This document shows positions 8,807 through 17,565 of a DNA stretch of 63,297 nucleotides, in pieces (positions within the stretch are counted from its first letter, which is position 1; each line of letters opens with the position of its first letter). Made by a program: the position numbers and the translations under genes. Under the pieces are notes generated by a model. It was given only the letters and a program-made list of their open reading frames with translations, did not search any database and had not been told where the DNA came from. This stretch comes from Bacteroidota bacterium. Its GTDB lineage: Bacteria > Bacteroidota > Bacteroidia > Bacteroidales > VadinHA17. Location of the stretch: the NCBI GenBank assembly GCA_029564935.1, contig JAKQPD010000212.1, forward strand, positions 1 through 63,297, written 5' to 3'.

Positions 8807-9280
8807 GGCTTGAGATTATTTAATTTTTAACTAAAAAATGTGATCCTTTGATTATTAATTATTGTTATCCGGATATAAGACCCGTAAAGAACTATTATAC
8901 CCTATGCCACACTGTCGTCACCCTAAAAAATATTTCAATAACTAAAACTACTGTAGCTATCTGGATTATAGGTAAATAAGTTTCCCCTCCTTTTAAAGGA
9001 GGGGTGGCCGGGATTTCTGATTTTAAAATGTTTCCAATTGTCCTTTCCCGGCCGGGGTGGTTAAAACGTACATAGCAAAAGGGAATTAATTCCTCAGAAT
9101 TAAATAAACCACCCCGGCCAGACCATTTATATTTCTGAACAATAGATGATTTTTTGGTCTGGCCACCCCTCCTTAAAAAAAGGAGGGGAAACTTATATAC
9201 CCAAAACTTCTTAGGTTGAAAGCTATCCTCTATGATCTATCTGAAGATTATTTTTATATCTTGAATGCGGAATTAAACTT
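8807..9280. other. Gene-free divergent gap holding composite repeat B
   Basis: 474 nt between the divergent starts of the ECF operon and the radical SAM gene. No ORF of interest and no TAnnTTTG promoter on either strand were found. Most of the gap (8913-9227) is repeat element B, so the element separates two 5' ends. Confidence 0.7.
8913..9227. repeat. Composite palindromic element B (with inner GGCCGGG module)
   Basis: The degenerate outer arms are GTCGTCACCCTAA (from about 8914) and TTAGGTTGAAAGCTAT (9211-9226). Two CCCCTCCTT/AAGGAGGGG palindromes, at about 8983-9005 and 9166-9191, bracket a module of about 160 bp. The module contains GGCCGGGAT, TCCCGGCCGGGGTGGTT, its inverse AACCACCCCGGCCAG, and TGGTCTGGCCACCCC... 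in mirrored order. The left flank resembles that of element A, and the left half of the module recurs in element E. Confidence 0.8.
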
Positions 9281-10255
9281 ATGGTTAATCCTGTAAAAAA
9301 ACCTGCCAATCTTGTTTCTGCAGGGTTCTCTTACCTCAGAAGCTACATTTATCCTTTTACCGGGATATACGGAATGCCGGTAACTGTAAGTGTTGAGATC
9401 ACCAACCATTGTAATCTCCGGTGTCCCGAATGCTTTTCCGGTTCAGGCCGGATGACAAGGGGCAGGGGGTATATGGACATAGCCCTTTTTGAAAAGATAT
9501 CCGGAGAACTCAAACCTTATATCTATGAAATGAGCCTTTATTTTCAGGGAGAATCAATGCTCCACCCTGATTTTCAGTCATTTCTCAGGAAATCTAAGGG
9601 GATAAACACAACACTGGCAACCAATGGTCATTTCCTTAGCCGTGAAAATGCTGAATTACTTGCTGTTTCGGGGCTGAACAAACTCATCGTATCTCTTGAC
9701 GGACTGGATCAGGATATTTATTCGGGTTACAGGGTAAATGGCGATATCACGACTGTTCTGAACGGGATCAGGAATGTTTCGGAGGCTGTCAGAAAAAACT
9801 CCTCAGACCTGAAACTTATTATCCAGTTTCTTGTAAACAGGATGAATGAGCATCAGATGCCTGCAGTCAGGCGTTTTTCGAAGGAGATGAGTGCATCGGT
9901 AAGGTTTAAATCAATGCAGATAATAAATGATGATTTTGAAAAATGGCTTCCGGCAGGGAAAAGATTCCGGAGATATGAGGTCAGGGGCGACAGGTATATA
10001 ATTTTGAGCCGTTTCCCCGCCAATTGTGCCAGGATGTGGTTCAACCCGGTCATTACATGGGACGGTAAAGTTATACCATGTTGCTTCGACAAGGATGCAG
10101 AATATATCCTTGGCGATATGAATGAGGAAAGCTTCAGGGAAATATGGAAGGGAGAACGTTACAGATCTTTCAGAAAGGCGATACTAACTGACAGGAAAAA
10201 CACAGGGATATGCCGTAATTGTACTTCAGGACTTTATTGGGAAATTAATAGCTGA
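9281..10255 (+). CDS. Radical SAM protein with SPASM-type C-terminus
   Basis: 324 aa. The [4Fe-4S]/SAM motif CNLRCPEC supplies Cys44, Cys48 and Cys51 (CxxxCxxC spacing). It is followed by the expected barrel features (SLYFQGESMLHPDF, TLATNGHFL, IVSLDGLDQDIY). The C-terminal part (CARMWFNPVITWDGKVIPCC, GDMNEESFREIWKG, ICRNC) looks like a SPASM or twitch auxiliary-cluster domain. Family members modify peptides, proteins or cofactors. No small precursor peptide gene is visible next to it, so the substrate is unknown. The start at 9281 is about 50 nt after repeat element B. Confidence 0.88.
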   Translation: MVNPVKKPANLVSAGFSYLRSYIYPFTGIYGMPVTVSVEITNHCNLRCPECFSGSGRMTRGRGYMDIALFEKISGELKPYIYEMSLYFQGESMLHPDFQSFLRKSKGINTTLATNGHFLSRENAELLAVSGLNKLIVSLDGLDQDIYSGYRVNGDITTVLNGIRNVSEAVRKNSSDLKLIIQFLVNRMNEHQMPAVRRFSKEMSASVRFKSMQIINDDFEKWLPAGKRFRRYEVRGDRYIILSRFPANCARMWFNPVITWDGKVIPCCFDKDAEYILGDMNEESFREIWKGERYRSFRKAILTDRKNTGICRNCTSGLYWEINS

Positions 10256-10318
10256 TTAAAGAAAATTTTCTTAACTTTTGTAAAAATAACGCCTGATCAC
10301 TATTAATAATCCTAAAAT

Positions 10319-11251
10319 ATGACCCTCTCAGCACTTCTGTTGATTTCATCGCTGCTTATACCAGGATTCTCGTCCGGACCGGCGAAGAAGGGACAATCTG
10401 GTTCAGGATATGAAGGCATTGCAAGGCTTCCCGGCCTGAATGACAGTGTTACTGTTTGCAGGGATGAAAGGGGAATGCCTCATATTTATGCATCCGGTGA
10501 GCACGATCTTTACCTGGCGACAGGCTACATTTCGGCTCAGGAAAGATTGTGGCAGATGGATCTTATACGTCGTACCACTACAGGAAGGTTATCAGAGATA
10601 TTTGGCAAATCCTTCCTTCAGGTCGATATCATTTCAAGGTGCCTGAATATGTCTGAAAAATCAAAACTTATTATACAGAATGAAGATCCGGAGATAATTG
10701 CCTGCCTGGAGGCTTATACCGAAGGGGTAAACAGTTACATATAAAATACTTACTGAAGGTGAGGGTGACTGGGTAGATAATATACTTACTCCTGAGAAAG
10801 AAACTTTTGATGACATCGTAATGCAGAGTTTTAAGGATTGCATAAGCATGCTGGTAAAAAAGTATAGCAGAAATACTGAAAGGTGGACCTGGGGTAAGAT
10901 CCATACCATTGCTTTTATTCATCCCCTGGGATCCGTGAAGCTCCTTGGAGCTCTGTACAAGCTTAATTCTGAAGTGTTCCCGATCGGGGGAAGTGATCAC
11001 GCAGTTTGCCCTACTTTTCATTTAAGCCGGGATTTTCAGCTTCCCAGGGAGCATCAATCAGAAACATTTATAACACTTCCGACTGGGATGATTCATATTC
11101 CGTTCTTCCGGGAGGCATTTCGGGTGTACCCCGGGACGAATTTTACCTTTCACAGATTGAAACTTATCTTGATGGCCGGTTCTACAGAGATTATTTTAGC
11201 AGCGATGCCGTAAAAAAGACAGCAAAATATATGATGATTTTTAAACCCTGA
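10319..11251 (+). pseudogene. Decayed tandem copy of the penicillin acylase gene
   Basis: Two fragments of a penicillin acylase can be read. The first (10319-10744, 141 codons) matches residues 1-147 of the intact downstream gene, e.g. RDERGMPHIY, GEHDLYLATGY, MDLIRR, TTGRLSE. At about 10742 it jumps, out of frame, to a stretch matching intact residues from about 629 onwards (GDWVDNI, DDIVMQSFKD). That removes roughly 480 codons including the nucleophile serine. A second frameshift near 11006-11045 changes to the frame that ends at 11251 with IYNTSDWDDSYSV and DEFYLSQIETY. The remnant cannot encode a working enzyme. Confidence 0.9.
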
Positions 11252-11284
11252 TTATTAACTTAGCAAAAAAATACCTTCTGATCA

Positions 11285-13675
11285 ATGAAAACGCTTAAGA
11301 CTATCCTGATTGTTCTGGCAGTAATACTGGCTATTGCACTTATAACCGGATTAACAATTGTTTCCGGGATAAAAAAAGGTGCGCTTCCTGTTTATAACGG
11401 TGAGCTTGTTATAAAGGGGCTTGAGCAGGAGGTTACGGTTTACCGTGATGAGAGAGGGATGCCTCATATTTATGCCGCCGGTGAACACGATCTCTACCTT
11501 GCAACCGGGTATATAATGGCGCAGGAAAGAATGTGGCAGATGGATCTTATCCGCCGTGCCACGACCGGCAGATTGTCAGAACTGTTTGGTGATGATTACA
11601 TCGAGACAGATCATTTTCTGCGCAGTCTGGATATGACAGCAAAGTCAAAGATGGTACTGAGCAGCCAGGAGCCTGAGGTAACAGCATGTCTTCAGGCCTT
11701 TGCCGACGGTGTAAACAATTATATTAGCGATGCCGGTAAAAAACTGCCGCCGGAATTTAAAATACTCGGCTATAAACCTGATGAATGGAAGCTTGAGGAT
11801 ATTGCCAATATAATAGGATATATGGGGTGGGATCTTGCATCCGGCAACCTGTCGACGGATATCTTCATTTATAAACTGGTTAAGGAGCTCGGCCATGAGA
11901 AAGCAGGACAGCTTATTCCCGACTGGGAAGCTGTATCTTCAGTAGTGTTTCCTGAGTTCAGGCTCGAAGATGAGATCCTGAAACAGGCTCAGTCATTTAT
12001 TTATTCTCTTGATAAGCTGAAGGTTCTGGGGATAAATTCATTCTCGGGGAGTAATAACTGGGCTGTCTCGGGTTCGAAGACCACTACCGGCAAACCTGTC
12101 TTTTCAAATGATATGCATCTTGGACTGAGCTCTCCCGGGATATGGATGCAGATGCACCAGGTCGTACCGGGGAAGATCAATATCACGGGTGTTGTTATAC
12201 CCGGAGAACCATTTGTTGTCGCCGGGCATAATGAAAAGGTAGCCTGGGGAATGACTAACCTGATGGTGGATGATATAGATCTGTTTGCAGAAAAGATAAA
12301 TCCGGAGAATGAGGATCAGTATTTTTTTAATGGCGAGTGGCGGAATATGATGATAAGAAAAGAGGTCATAAAATCCAAAACCGGCCGTGTAGATACCCTT
12401 CTGCTTAAATTCACACACAGGGGGCCGATTGTTTCCGGTTTCAGGGGTATAAATGATGCAGTACTTACAATGAGATGGTCGGGTTATGACCAAAGTGATG
12501 AACTTTTGGCTGTCTACAGCATGAACAGGGCTACTGACTGGGAATCGTTCAGAAAAGGAGTGGGTTATTTCAAATCAATAAGCCAGAATTTTGCATATGC
12601 CGATGTGAACGGAAATATCGGCCTTGTTACCGGTGGCGGCATTCCGGTCAGAAAAGGATTCGGATCCACAATCAGATCGGGTGAAACGGACGAATTCGAC
12701 TGGAAAGGTTATGTTCCCATTGAACAGCTTCCCTTCAGCTACAACCCGGAATCAGGTTTCATTTCCTCGGCAAATAACAAGACTGTCGGAAGTGAATATC
12801 CGTATTACATTTCATTCAGGTTCTATGTCCCATACAGGATCGACAGGATACGGCAGATGATCGGGGAAAAAGAAATCCTGGGGATTGACGATTTCAGGAG
12901 AATGATCACAGATCAGCATTCCGGCTATGCAGCACTTCTTACCCCTTTCATACTTAAACTTAAAGACCGTATAAATGAACTTGAGCCTCTGGAATCCCAG
13001 GCGTTTAAAACACTGCAGGACTGGGATTATGATATGGGCGGTAATAAGATTGCTCCGACGGTCTTCGAATTTTTTACCAGGAACTTTGCCCGTAACCTGC
13101 TGGGAGACGAACTTAATGAACTTTTCAGCCAGCTGCCTGGTCCTATCAGAGATTATTACATTTTCCGCATCCTGAAAAACGGTGGAGACCAGTGGGTTGA
13201 TGATATAAAAACAACTACCGTGGAGAACCTCGATGATATTGTACTCAGAAGTTTTAAGGATGGCATCAAAGAACTTTCCGGATCATACGGTAATGATATT
13301 ACAGCATGGCAGTGGGAGGCTATCCATAAAATATCCCTTACTCATCCGCTGGGGACAGTAAAGATCCTGGACCGGATCTTTAATTTCAATTCAGATGTGT
13401 ATGGGGTGGGGGGGAGCAGCCATACTGTGTGCCCCTACACTTACGATGAAGATTTCAGAGTTACTGACGGAGCATCAGAAAGACATATTTACAATACTGC
13501 CGACTGGGATGAGTCATATACTGTAATTCCCACAGGTGCATCAGGGATCCCTGCGAGTGAATTTTACCTGTCGCAGACAAAAACTTACGTTGAAGGGAAA
13601 TTCTACAGGGATGTATTCAGTGAAGGGGCAGTAAAAGCGGCAGCGAAGTATACGCTGAAACTTAAACCGTCATAA
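11285..13675 (+). CDS. Penicillin acylase family protein (N-terminal nucleophile hydrolase)
   Basis: 796 aa, about the usual precursor size. The N-terminus is hydrophobic (about 5-28) and should export or anchor the protein. The alpha-subunit region carries RDERGMPHIYA, GYIMAQERMWQMDL and TTGRLSELFG. The likely autocatalytic site is GSNNWAVSGSKT, with Ser256 as the nucleophile that becomes the N-terminus of the beta subunit. Later landmarks are NDMHLGLSSPG, AWGMTNLMVDDIDLF and GGSSHTVCPY. Relatives hydrolyse amides such as penicillins or acyl-homoserine lactones; the substrate here is not predictable. A decayed copy lies just upstream, so the locus arose by tandem duplication. The 3' end overlaps frr by 14 nt on the opposite strand. 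Confidence 0.93.
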   Translation: MKTLKTILIVLAVILAIALITGLTIVSGIKKGALPVYNGELVIKGLEQEVTVYRDERGMPHIYAAGEHDLYLATGYIMAQERMWQMDLIRRATTGRLSELFGDDYIETDHFLRSLDMTAKSKMVLSSQEPEVTACLQAFADGVNNYISDAGKKLPPEFKILGYKPDEWKLEDIANIIGYMGWDLASGNLSTDIFIYKLVKELGHEKAGQLIPDWEAVSSVVFPEFRLEDEILKQAQSFIYSLDKLKVLGINSFSGSNNWAVSGSKTTTGKPVFSNDMHLGLSSPGIWMQMHQVVPGKINITGVVIPGEPFVVAGHNEKVAWGMTNLMVDDIDLFAEKINPENEDQYFFNGEWRNMMIRKEVIKSKTGRVDTLLLKFTHRGPIVSGFRGINDAVLTMRWSGYDQSDELLAVYSMNRATDWESFRKGVGYFKSISQNFAYADVNGNIGLVTGGGIPVRKGFGSTIRSGETDEFDWKGYVPIEQLPFSYNPESGFISSANNKTVGSEYPYYISFRFYVPYRIDRIRQMIGEKEILGIDDFRRMITDQHSGYAALLTPFILKLKDRINELEPLESQAFKTLQDWDYDMGGNKIAPTVFEFFTRNFARNLLGDELNELFSQLPGPIRDYYIFRILKNGGDQWVDDIKTTTVENLDDIVLRSFKDGIKELSGSYGNDITAWQWEAIHKISLTHPLGTVKILDRIFNFNSDVYGVGGSSHTVCPYTYDEDFRVTDGASERHIYNTADWDESYTVIPTGASGIPASEFYLSQTKTYVEGKFYRDVFSEGAVKAAAKYTLKLKPS

Positions 13676-14225
13676 CATCCTTTTCTTTAAGGCTGACAAT
13701 CTTATCTACCCTGGAATTGTATTCTGTTGTCATTTCCTGGACCTTTTCAACGGCATTTTTTTCAAGATCTTCGGGGAGGCCGGATTTGAGAAGCTCTTTA
13801 AGCTCATCATTCGCCCATTTGCGGGCTATCCTGATACTTATCTTTGCAGTCTCACCTTCATTTCTGACCTGTTTAACAAGCTGATGTCTGCGTTCTTCGG
13901 TCAGAGGAGGGATATTTATCCGGATCACTTCGCCGTTATTAATGGGAGTAAGCCCGATATTGGCTGCCATAATAGCTTTTTCGATAGTCCCGAGCATAGA
14001 TTTTTCCCAGGGCTGAATAAGTATAGTTTTAGGATCGGGAGTGTTTATGTTCGAAACCTGGTTCAGAGGTGAATTTACACCATAATAAGCTACAGTGATG
14101 CCGTCGAGAAGAACCGGTGTAGCCCTTCCTGCCCGCAGCCGTGCCAGTTCGTGTTCAAGATGTTCGATGGCCTTTTGCATCCTGTCCTTAGTCTCTTCTG
14201 TTATAAGTTCAACATCTTCATTCAT
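13662..14225 (-). CDS. frr: Ribosome recycling factor
   Basis: 187 aa, full length. RRF acts with EF-G to split post-termination ribosomes. Typical segments are present: LRAGRATPVLLDGI, VAYYGVNSPLNQVSNI, ILIQPWEKSML, IRINIPPLTEERR and the C-terminal VDKI. It lies 104 nt downstream of pyrH on the same strand, the common pyrH-frr arrangement, but a TAAATTTG element in that gap suggests it also has its own promoter. The stop codon overlaps the end of the convergent acylase gene. Confidence 0.97.
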   Translation of the reverse strand: MNEDVELITEETKDRMQKAIEHLEHELARLRAGRATPVLLDGITVAYYGVNSPLNQVSNINTPDPKTILIQPWEKSMLGTIEKAIMAANIGLTPINNGEVIRINIPPLTEERRHQLVKQVRNEGETAKISIRIARKWANDELKELLKSGLPEDLEKNAVEKVQEMTTEYNSRVDKIVSLKEKDVMTV

Positions 14226-14295
14226 AATAGTTAAATTAACAGGTTATTAATTAATGGCTGCCTGAATAATTCAAGTAATCATTTTCTGAAAGTAA

Positions 14296-14322
14296 CAAAT
14301 TTAATAAAATAGATAAAAACAA
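14296..14322 (-). promoter_or_regulatory. Predicted frr promoter (TAAATTTG)
   Basis: On the minus strand TAAATTTG (14296-14303) is a perfect -7 element about 70 nt before the frr ATG. A TTG (14320-14322) lies 16 nt upstream of it, slightly close for a -33 element. Confidence 0.4.
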
Positions 14323-14329
14323 TCTGTTG

Positions 14330-15037
14330 TCAGATATAAATAAGTGTTCCGGTTTCTGATCCTGAAATCAGATTCATAAGATTTCCCTTCTTATTCATAT
14401 CGAAGACAATTATGGGCATCCTGTTTTCCCGGCACAATGTAAAAGCTGTGGAATCCATCACTTTAAGCCTCCGTGAGATCACCTCTTCAAATGATATTTT
14501 ATCAAACCGTTGTGCGGATGGATTTTTTTCCGGATCGTCGGTATAAACTCCGTCAACCCGGGTGCCTTTGAGGAGTACATCTGCTCCAATCTCAACCGCT
14601 CTGAGCGCTGCAGCCGTATCAGTGGTAAAGAACGGGTTACCAGTTCCCCCTGCAATAATGCATACTATACCTTTATTCAGATCTTCAAGTACCCGGTCTC
14701 TTCTATACAGCTCTCCCACCGGTTCCATCCTTATAGATGTGAATACTTTTGCTTTTCCCCCGCATCGTTTAACGGCATCTTCGAGAGCGATACTGTTTAT
14801 GACAGTTGCCAGCATACCCATCTGATCACCTTTTACCCTGTCAAAGCCCGATTCTGTGCCACTCAGTCCGCGGAAAATATTTCCGCCTCCTGCCACAACT
14901 GCCACCTCGCATTTCTTTTCTGCTACTTCGGAAATCTGCCTGGCATAAATTTCAAGAATGGTTTCATCAATACCATGATCTCCAAAGCCGGCAAGCGATT
15001 CTCCGCTAATCTTCAATAATATTCTTTTATACTTCAT
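14330..15037 (-). CDS. pyrH: UMP kinase (uridylate kinase)
   Basis: 235 aa, standard length for the hexameric bacterial enzyme that phosphorylates UMP to UDP with ATP. Recognisable segments include RILLKISGESLAG, VAVVAGGGNIFRG, DQMGMLATVINSIAL, GTGNPFFTTDTAAALRA and GTRVDGVYTDDPEKNP. It belongs to the amino acid kinase fold. It lies downstream of tsf, but 233 nt and a strong terminator separate the two, so it is probably transcribed separately. Confidence 0.97.
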   Translation of the reverse strand: MKYKRILLKISGESLAGFGDHGIDETILEIYARQISEVAEKKCEVAVVAGGGNIFRGLSGTESGFDRVKGDQMGMLATVINSIALEDAVKRCGGKAKVFTSIRMEPVGELYRRDRVLEDLNKGIVCIIAGGTGNPFFTTDTAAALRAVEIGADVLLKGTRVDGVYTDDPEKNPSAQRFDKISFEEVISRRLKVMDSTAFTLCRENRMPIIVFDMNKKGNLMNLISGSETGTLIYI

Positions 15038-15108
15038 AGGTAATAACTATCCTGGTAGCTTAATGTCTTTATAATGTTTCTTCTCGATTTTATTAAAATA
15101 GCCTTCAT

Positions 15109-15182
15109 CCCTCCCGATAGCTATCGGGATTCCCCCACGGGGGAAGGTGATTGCCTAGCCTCCCGCCTTGCGGGACGGGAAA
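15109..15182. repeat. Cluster of short perfect palindromes between tsf and pyrH
   Basis: Three palindromes follow one another: CCCGATAGCTATCGGG (15113-15128), CCCCCACGGGGG (15132-15143) and TCCCGCCTTGCGGGA (15161-15175). The cluster is intergenic and does not match the GTCAAC-armed composite elements. Confidence 0.75.
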
Positions 15183-15217
15183 GGGGGTTTACTTGTGATG
15201 AATAGCGACGAAAATAG

Positions 15218-15249
15218 CAAAAAAAATGGCGCCATGATGCGCCATTTTT
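15218..15249 (-). terminator. Intrinsic terminator of the rplM-rpsI-rpsB-tsf operon
   Basis: On the minus strand AAAATGGCGC, loop ATCATG, GCGCCATTTT forms a 10-bp hairpin followed by a run of T. It begins about 22 nt after the tsf stop codon. The structure is symmetrical enough to work on the other strand too, but no plus-strand gene needs it. Confidence 0.88.
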
Positions 15250-15270
15250 AAATTGAATCATAAACCTGGT

Positions 15271-16101
15271 TCAAATGTTCAATGTGTATCTTTTGAATCC
15301 AGTTACTTTAAGGGTGCTATCAGCAGACTTAAGATATTGACCGACAGTCTGCTTATTGTCCTTAATAAAGTCCTGGTTTATCAGTGTACTGTCTTTATAG
15401 AATCTGGCAAGTTTGCCTTCGGCTATTTTACCGAGCATAGCTTCGGGTTTTCCTTCCCTTCTTGCCTGTTCCCTGCCGATCTCGAGTTCCTGGTCTATTA
15501 CGGTTTGCGGAACGTCAGCTTTGTCGACAGCCACAGGGTTCATTGCTGCCACCTGCATAGCAATATCTTTATAAAGCTGCAGATCTGCTCCGGCTTTGGA
15601 AAAACCAACCAGGGTGGCGAGCTTGTTCCCGGGATGGATATATGCCTGAACATGTTGTGCATCGATCTTGTCAAAATATGAAAGGTCGAGTTTCTCACCT
15701 ATAATACCTATATATTCAATTACTTTTTCACCGACAGTAACGCCGTCCATCGGAAGTGCTTTAAGTTCTTCGAGGTTTGAGGGACCGGAAGCAAGGGCAA
15801 TATCAAGGATCTTATTGGCGAATCCTATAAATTCGGCATTCTTGGCAACGAAATCGGATTCGCTGTTCAGTACTATCATATATCCTTTTTTACAATCGGA
15901 AGACACTCTGGCAAGTACAACTCCTTCTGTTGCCTCTCTGTCAGCCCTTTTATTTGCAACTGCCTGACCTTTTTTACGGATAATCTCAATTGCTTTATCA
16001 AAATTCCCATCAGCTTCCTCAAGAGCTTTTTTACAATCCATCATTCCTGCAAGAGTAACACGTCTCAGTTTTGCAACGTCTGCAGCGCTTATTGTAGCCA
16101 T
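15271..16101 (-). CDS. tsf: Elongation factor Ts
   Basis: 276 aa. EF-Ts is the nucleotide exchange factor for EF-Tu. The N-terminal UBA-like domain reads VAKLRRVTLAGMMDCKKALEEADGNFDKAIEIIRKKG, and the core contains EGVVLARV, GYMIVLNSESDFVAKN, and the paired dimerisation subdomains ending with QPFIKD-like (here NQDFIKD) and VTGFKRYTLNI. It follows rpsB by 35 nt and is followed by a strong terminator. Confidence 0.97.
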   Translation of the reverse strand: MATISAADVAKLRRVTLAGMMDCKKALEEADGNFDKAIEIIRKKGQAVANKRADREATEGVVLARVSSDCKKGYMIVLNSESDFVAKNAEFIGFANKILDIALASGPSNLEELKALPMDGVTVGEKVIEYIGIIGEKLDLSYFDKIDAQHVQAYIHPGNKLATLVGFSKAGADLQLYKDIAMQVAAMNPVAVDKADVPQTVIDQELEIGREQARREGKPEAMLGKIAEGKLARFYKDSTLINQDFIKDNKQTVGQYLKSADSTLKVTGFKRYTLNI

Positions 16102-16136
16102 CAGATCTTATTTTTAATTAAAATTAATTACAAATT

Positions 16137-17045
16137 CTATTCTTCTTCTTCTTCTTCAGTATCGTCATCAGTAGTTTCCGAAGCATTTTCTTCTTCGGAG
16201 GCATCTCCTGCAAGTTCTTCTTCATCAGCTTCTTCCTCGTCCGCATCTTCTTCCTCTTCAACGATAGCTTCTATCAGTGAAGCAGGTATATCTTTGGTTT
16301 CAAGCTCTTTTCTGATGATTTTCTTATCTTTCGTACCGGGTTCCTTATCTTTTTCCAGTTTTCTTTCATTGAGCCCTTCCTCAATAGCTTCGCAAAGAAT
16401 ATCGGTGATGAGGGATATGGATTTAGAGGCGTCATCATTTGCAGGGATCGGGAAGTCAATCTCTGTGGGATCGGAGTTTGTATCGACCATTGCAAATACC
16501 GGGATACCGAGACGTTTTGCTTCCCTGACTGCAATATGTTCCTTGCACACGTCAACAATAAACAGTGCTGAAGGGAGTCTGGTAAGATCAACAATACTTC
16601 CGAGGGTCTTTTCAAGCTTTGCTCTCTGGCGGGTTACCTGGAGCTTTTCACGTTTTGACAGGTTTGAAAAGGTCCCGTCGGTTGCCATTTTATCTATTGA
16701 TCCCATCTTTTTGACAGCCTTACGGATAGTCGGGAAATTTGTAAGCATACCTCCCGGCCACCTTTCAGTAACATAAGGCATATTTACTTTCTTAACTTTC
16801 TCGGCAACTATCTCTTTGGCCTGCTTTTTTGTAGCTACAAACAATACTTTCTTGCCCGACCTGGCAATATGCTTCATTGCTGATGCTGCTTCGTCAAGCT
16901 TGACGATCGTTTTTTCAAGGTCAATGATATGTATCCCATTGCGCTCCATAAAGATATAAGGAGCCATTGCAGGGTTCCATTTTCTTTTAAGATGTCCGAA
17001 ATGTACTCCGGCATCAAGTAATTGTTTAAAATCTGTTCTTGGCAT
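16137..17045 (-). CDS. rpsB: 30S ribosomal protein S2 with long acidic tail
   Basis: 302 aa. The core is a normal S2 (LLDAGVHFGHLKRKWNPAM, RNGIHIIDLEKT, WPGGMLTNF, FIVDVCKEHIAVREAKRLGIPVFAMVDTN, IPANDDA). After about residue 255 comes a tail made almost entirely of Glu, Asp, Ser, Thr and Ala, ending EEEEEE, about 45 residues longer than a minimal S2. The coding sequence of the tail is a run of GAA/GAG/GAT codons. Upstream, a 115-nt gap after rpsI holds a hairpin that may regulate rpsB. Confidence 0.97.
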   Translation of the reverse strand: MPRTDFKQLLDAGVHFGHLKRKWNPAMAPYIFMERNGIHIIDLEKTIVKLDEAASAMKHIARSGKKVLFVATKKQAKEIVAEKVKKVNMPYVTERWPGGMLTNFPTIRKAVKKMGSIDKMATDGTFSNLSKREKLQVTRQRAKLEKTLGSIVDLTRLPSALFIVDVCKEHIAVREAKRLGIPVFAMVDTNSDPTEIDFPIPANDDASKSISLITDILCEAIEEGLNERKLEKDKEPGTKDKKIIRKELETKDIPASLIEAIVEEEEDADEEEADEEELAGDASEEENASETTDDDTEEEEEE

Positions 17046-17080
17046 TTATAAATATTTAAGTTTACATTCTTTAACAATCA

Positions 17081-17118
17081 ATTGCAGAGTAGTTCCGCCC
17101 TGCGGAAGTCTTTGCAAT
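17081..17118 (-). promoter_or_regulatory. Hairpin in the rpsI-rpsB spacer, possible rpsB leader
   Basis: On the minus strand ATTGCAAAG and CTCTGCAAT pair around an inner TTCCGC/GCGGAA stem with a 3-nt loop. It ends about 36 nt before the rpsB ATG and has no U-tract, so it is not a simple terminator. Autoregulatory leaders upstream of rpsB are known in other bacteria, but I do not recognise this one as a named family. Confidence 0.4.
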
Positions 17119-17160
17119 TTAGATACTAAACTTGCTCTCGGCAGATCCTGCAGCCAGCTT

Positions 17161-17547
17161 CTAACGTTTGCTGAACTGGAATCTTTTGCGTGCTTTGGGT
17201 CTTCCCGGTTTCTTCCTTTCAACCTCGCGGGGATCGCGGGTGACAAAACCATTAGCCTTAAGGGATGTCTTATTTTCAGCATCAACCTTTACAAGGGCTC
17301 GTGTAATACCGAGGCGGACAGCTTCAGCCTGACCTCTTTCGCCACCGCCCTCAAGGTTGACTGTAATATCATATTTATCAGCAGAATTGAGGAGAAGAAG
17401 CGGCTGGGTAACTACATACTGAAGTATGTCGGATCCAAAGTAATCCTTGTAATCTTTCCCATTGATAGTGATATTGCCTTTCCCGTCATTTAAATATACT
17501 CTGGCAACAGCTGCTTTTCTTCTTCCAAGGGCATTGATCGATTCCAT
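17161..17547 (-). CDS. rpsI: 30S ribosomal protein S9
   Basis: 128 aa, full length. Typical S9 segments: ALGRRKAAVARVYLNDGKG, NGKDYKDYFG, EGGGERGQAEAVRLGITRALV, and the basic C-terminus RKKPGRPKARKRFQFSKR that reaches the P-site tRNA. It is 18 nt downstream of rplM, the usual L13-S9 pair. Confidence 0.97.
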   Translation of the reverse strand: MESINALGRRKAAVARVYLNDGKGNITINGKDYKDYFGSDILQYVVTQPLLLLNSADKYDITVNLEGGGERGQAEAVRLGITRALVKVDAENKTSLKANGFVTRDPREVERKKPGRPKARKRFQFSKR

Positions 17548-17565
17548 ATCTGTGCTATTCTTGTA

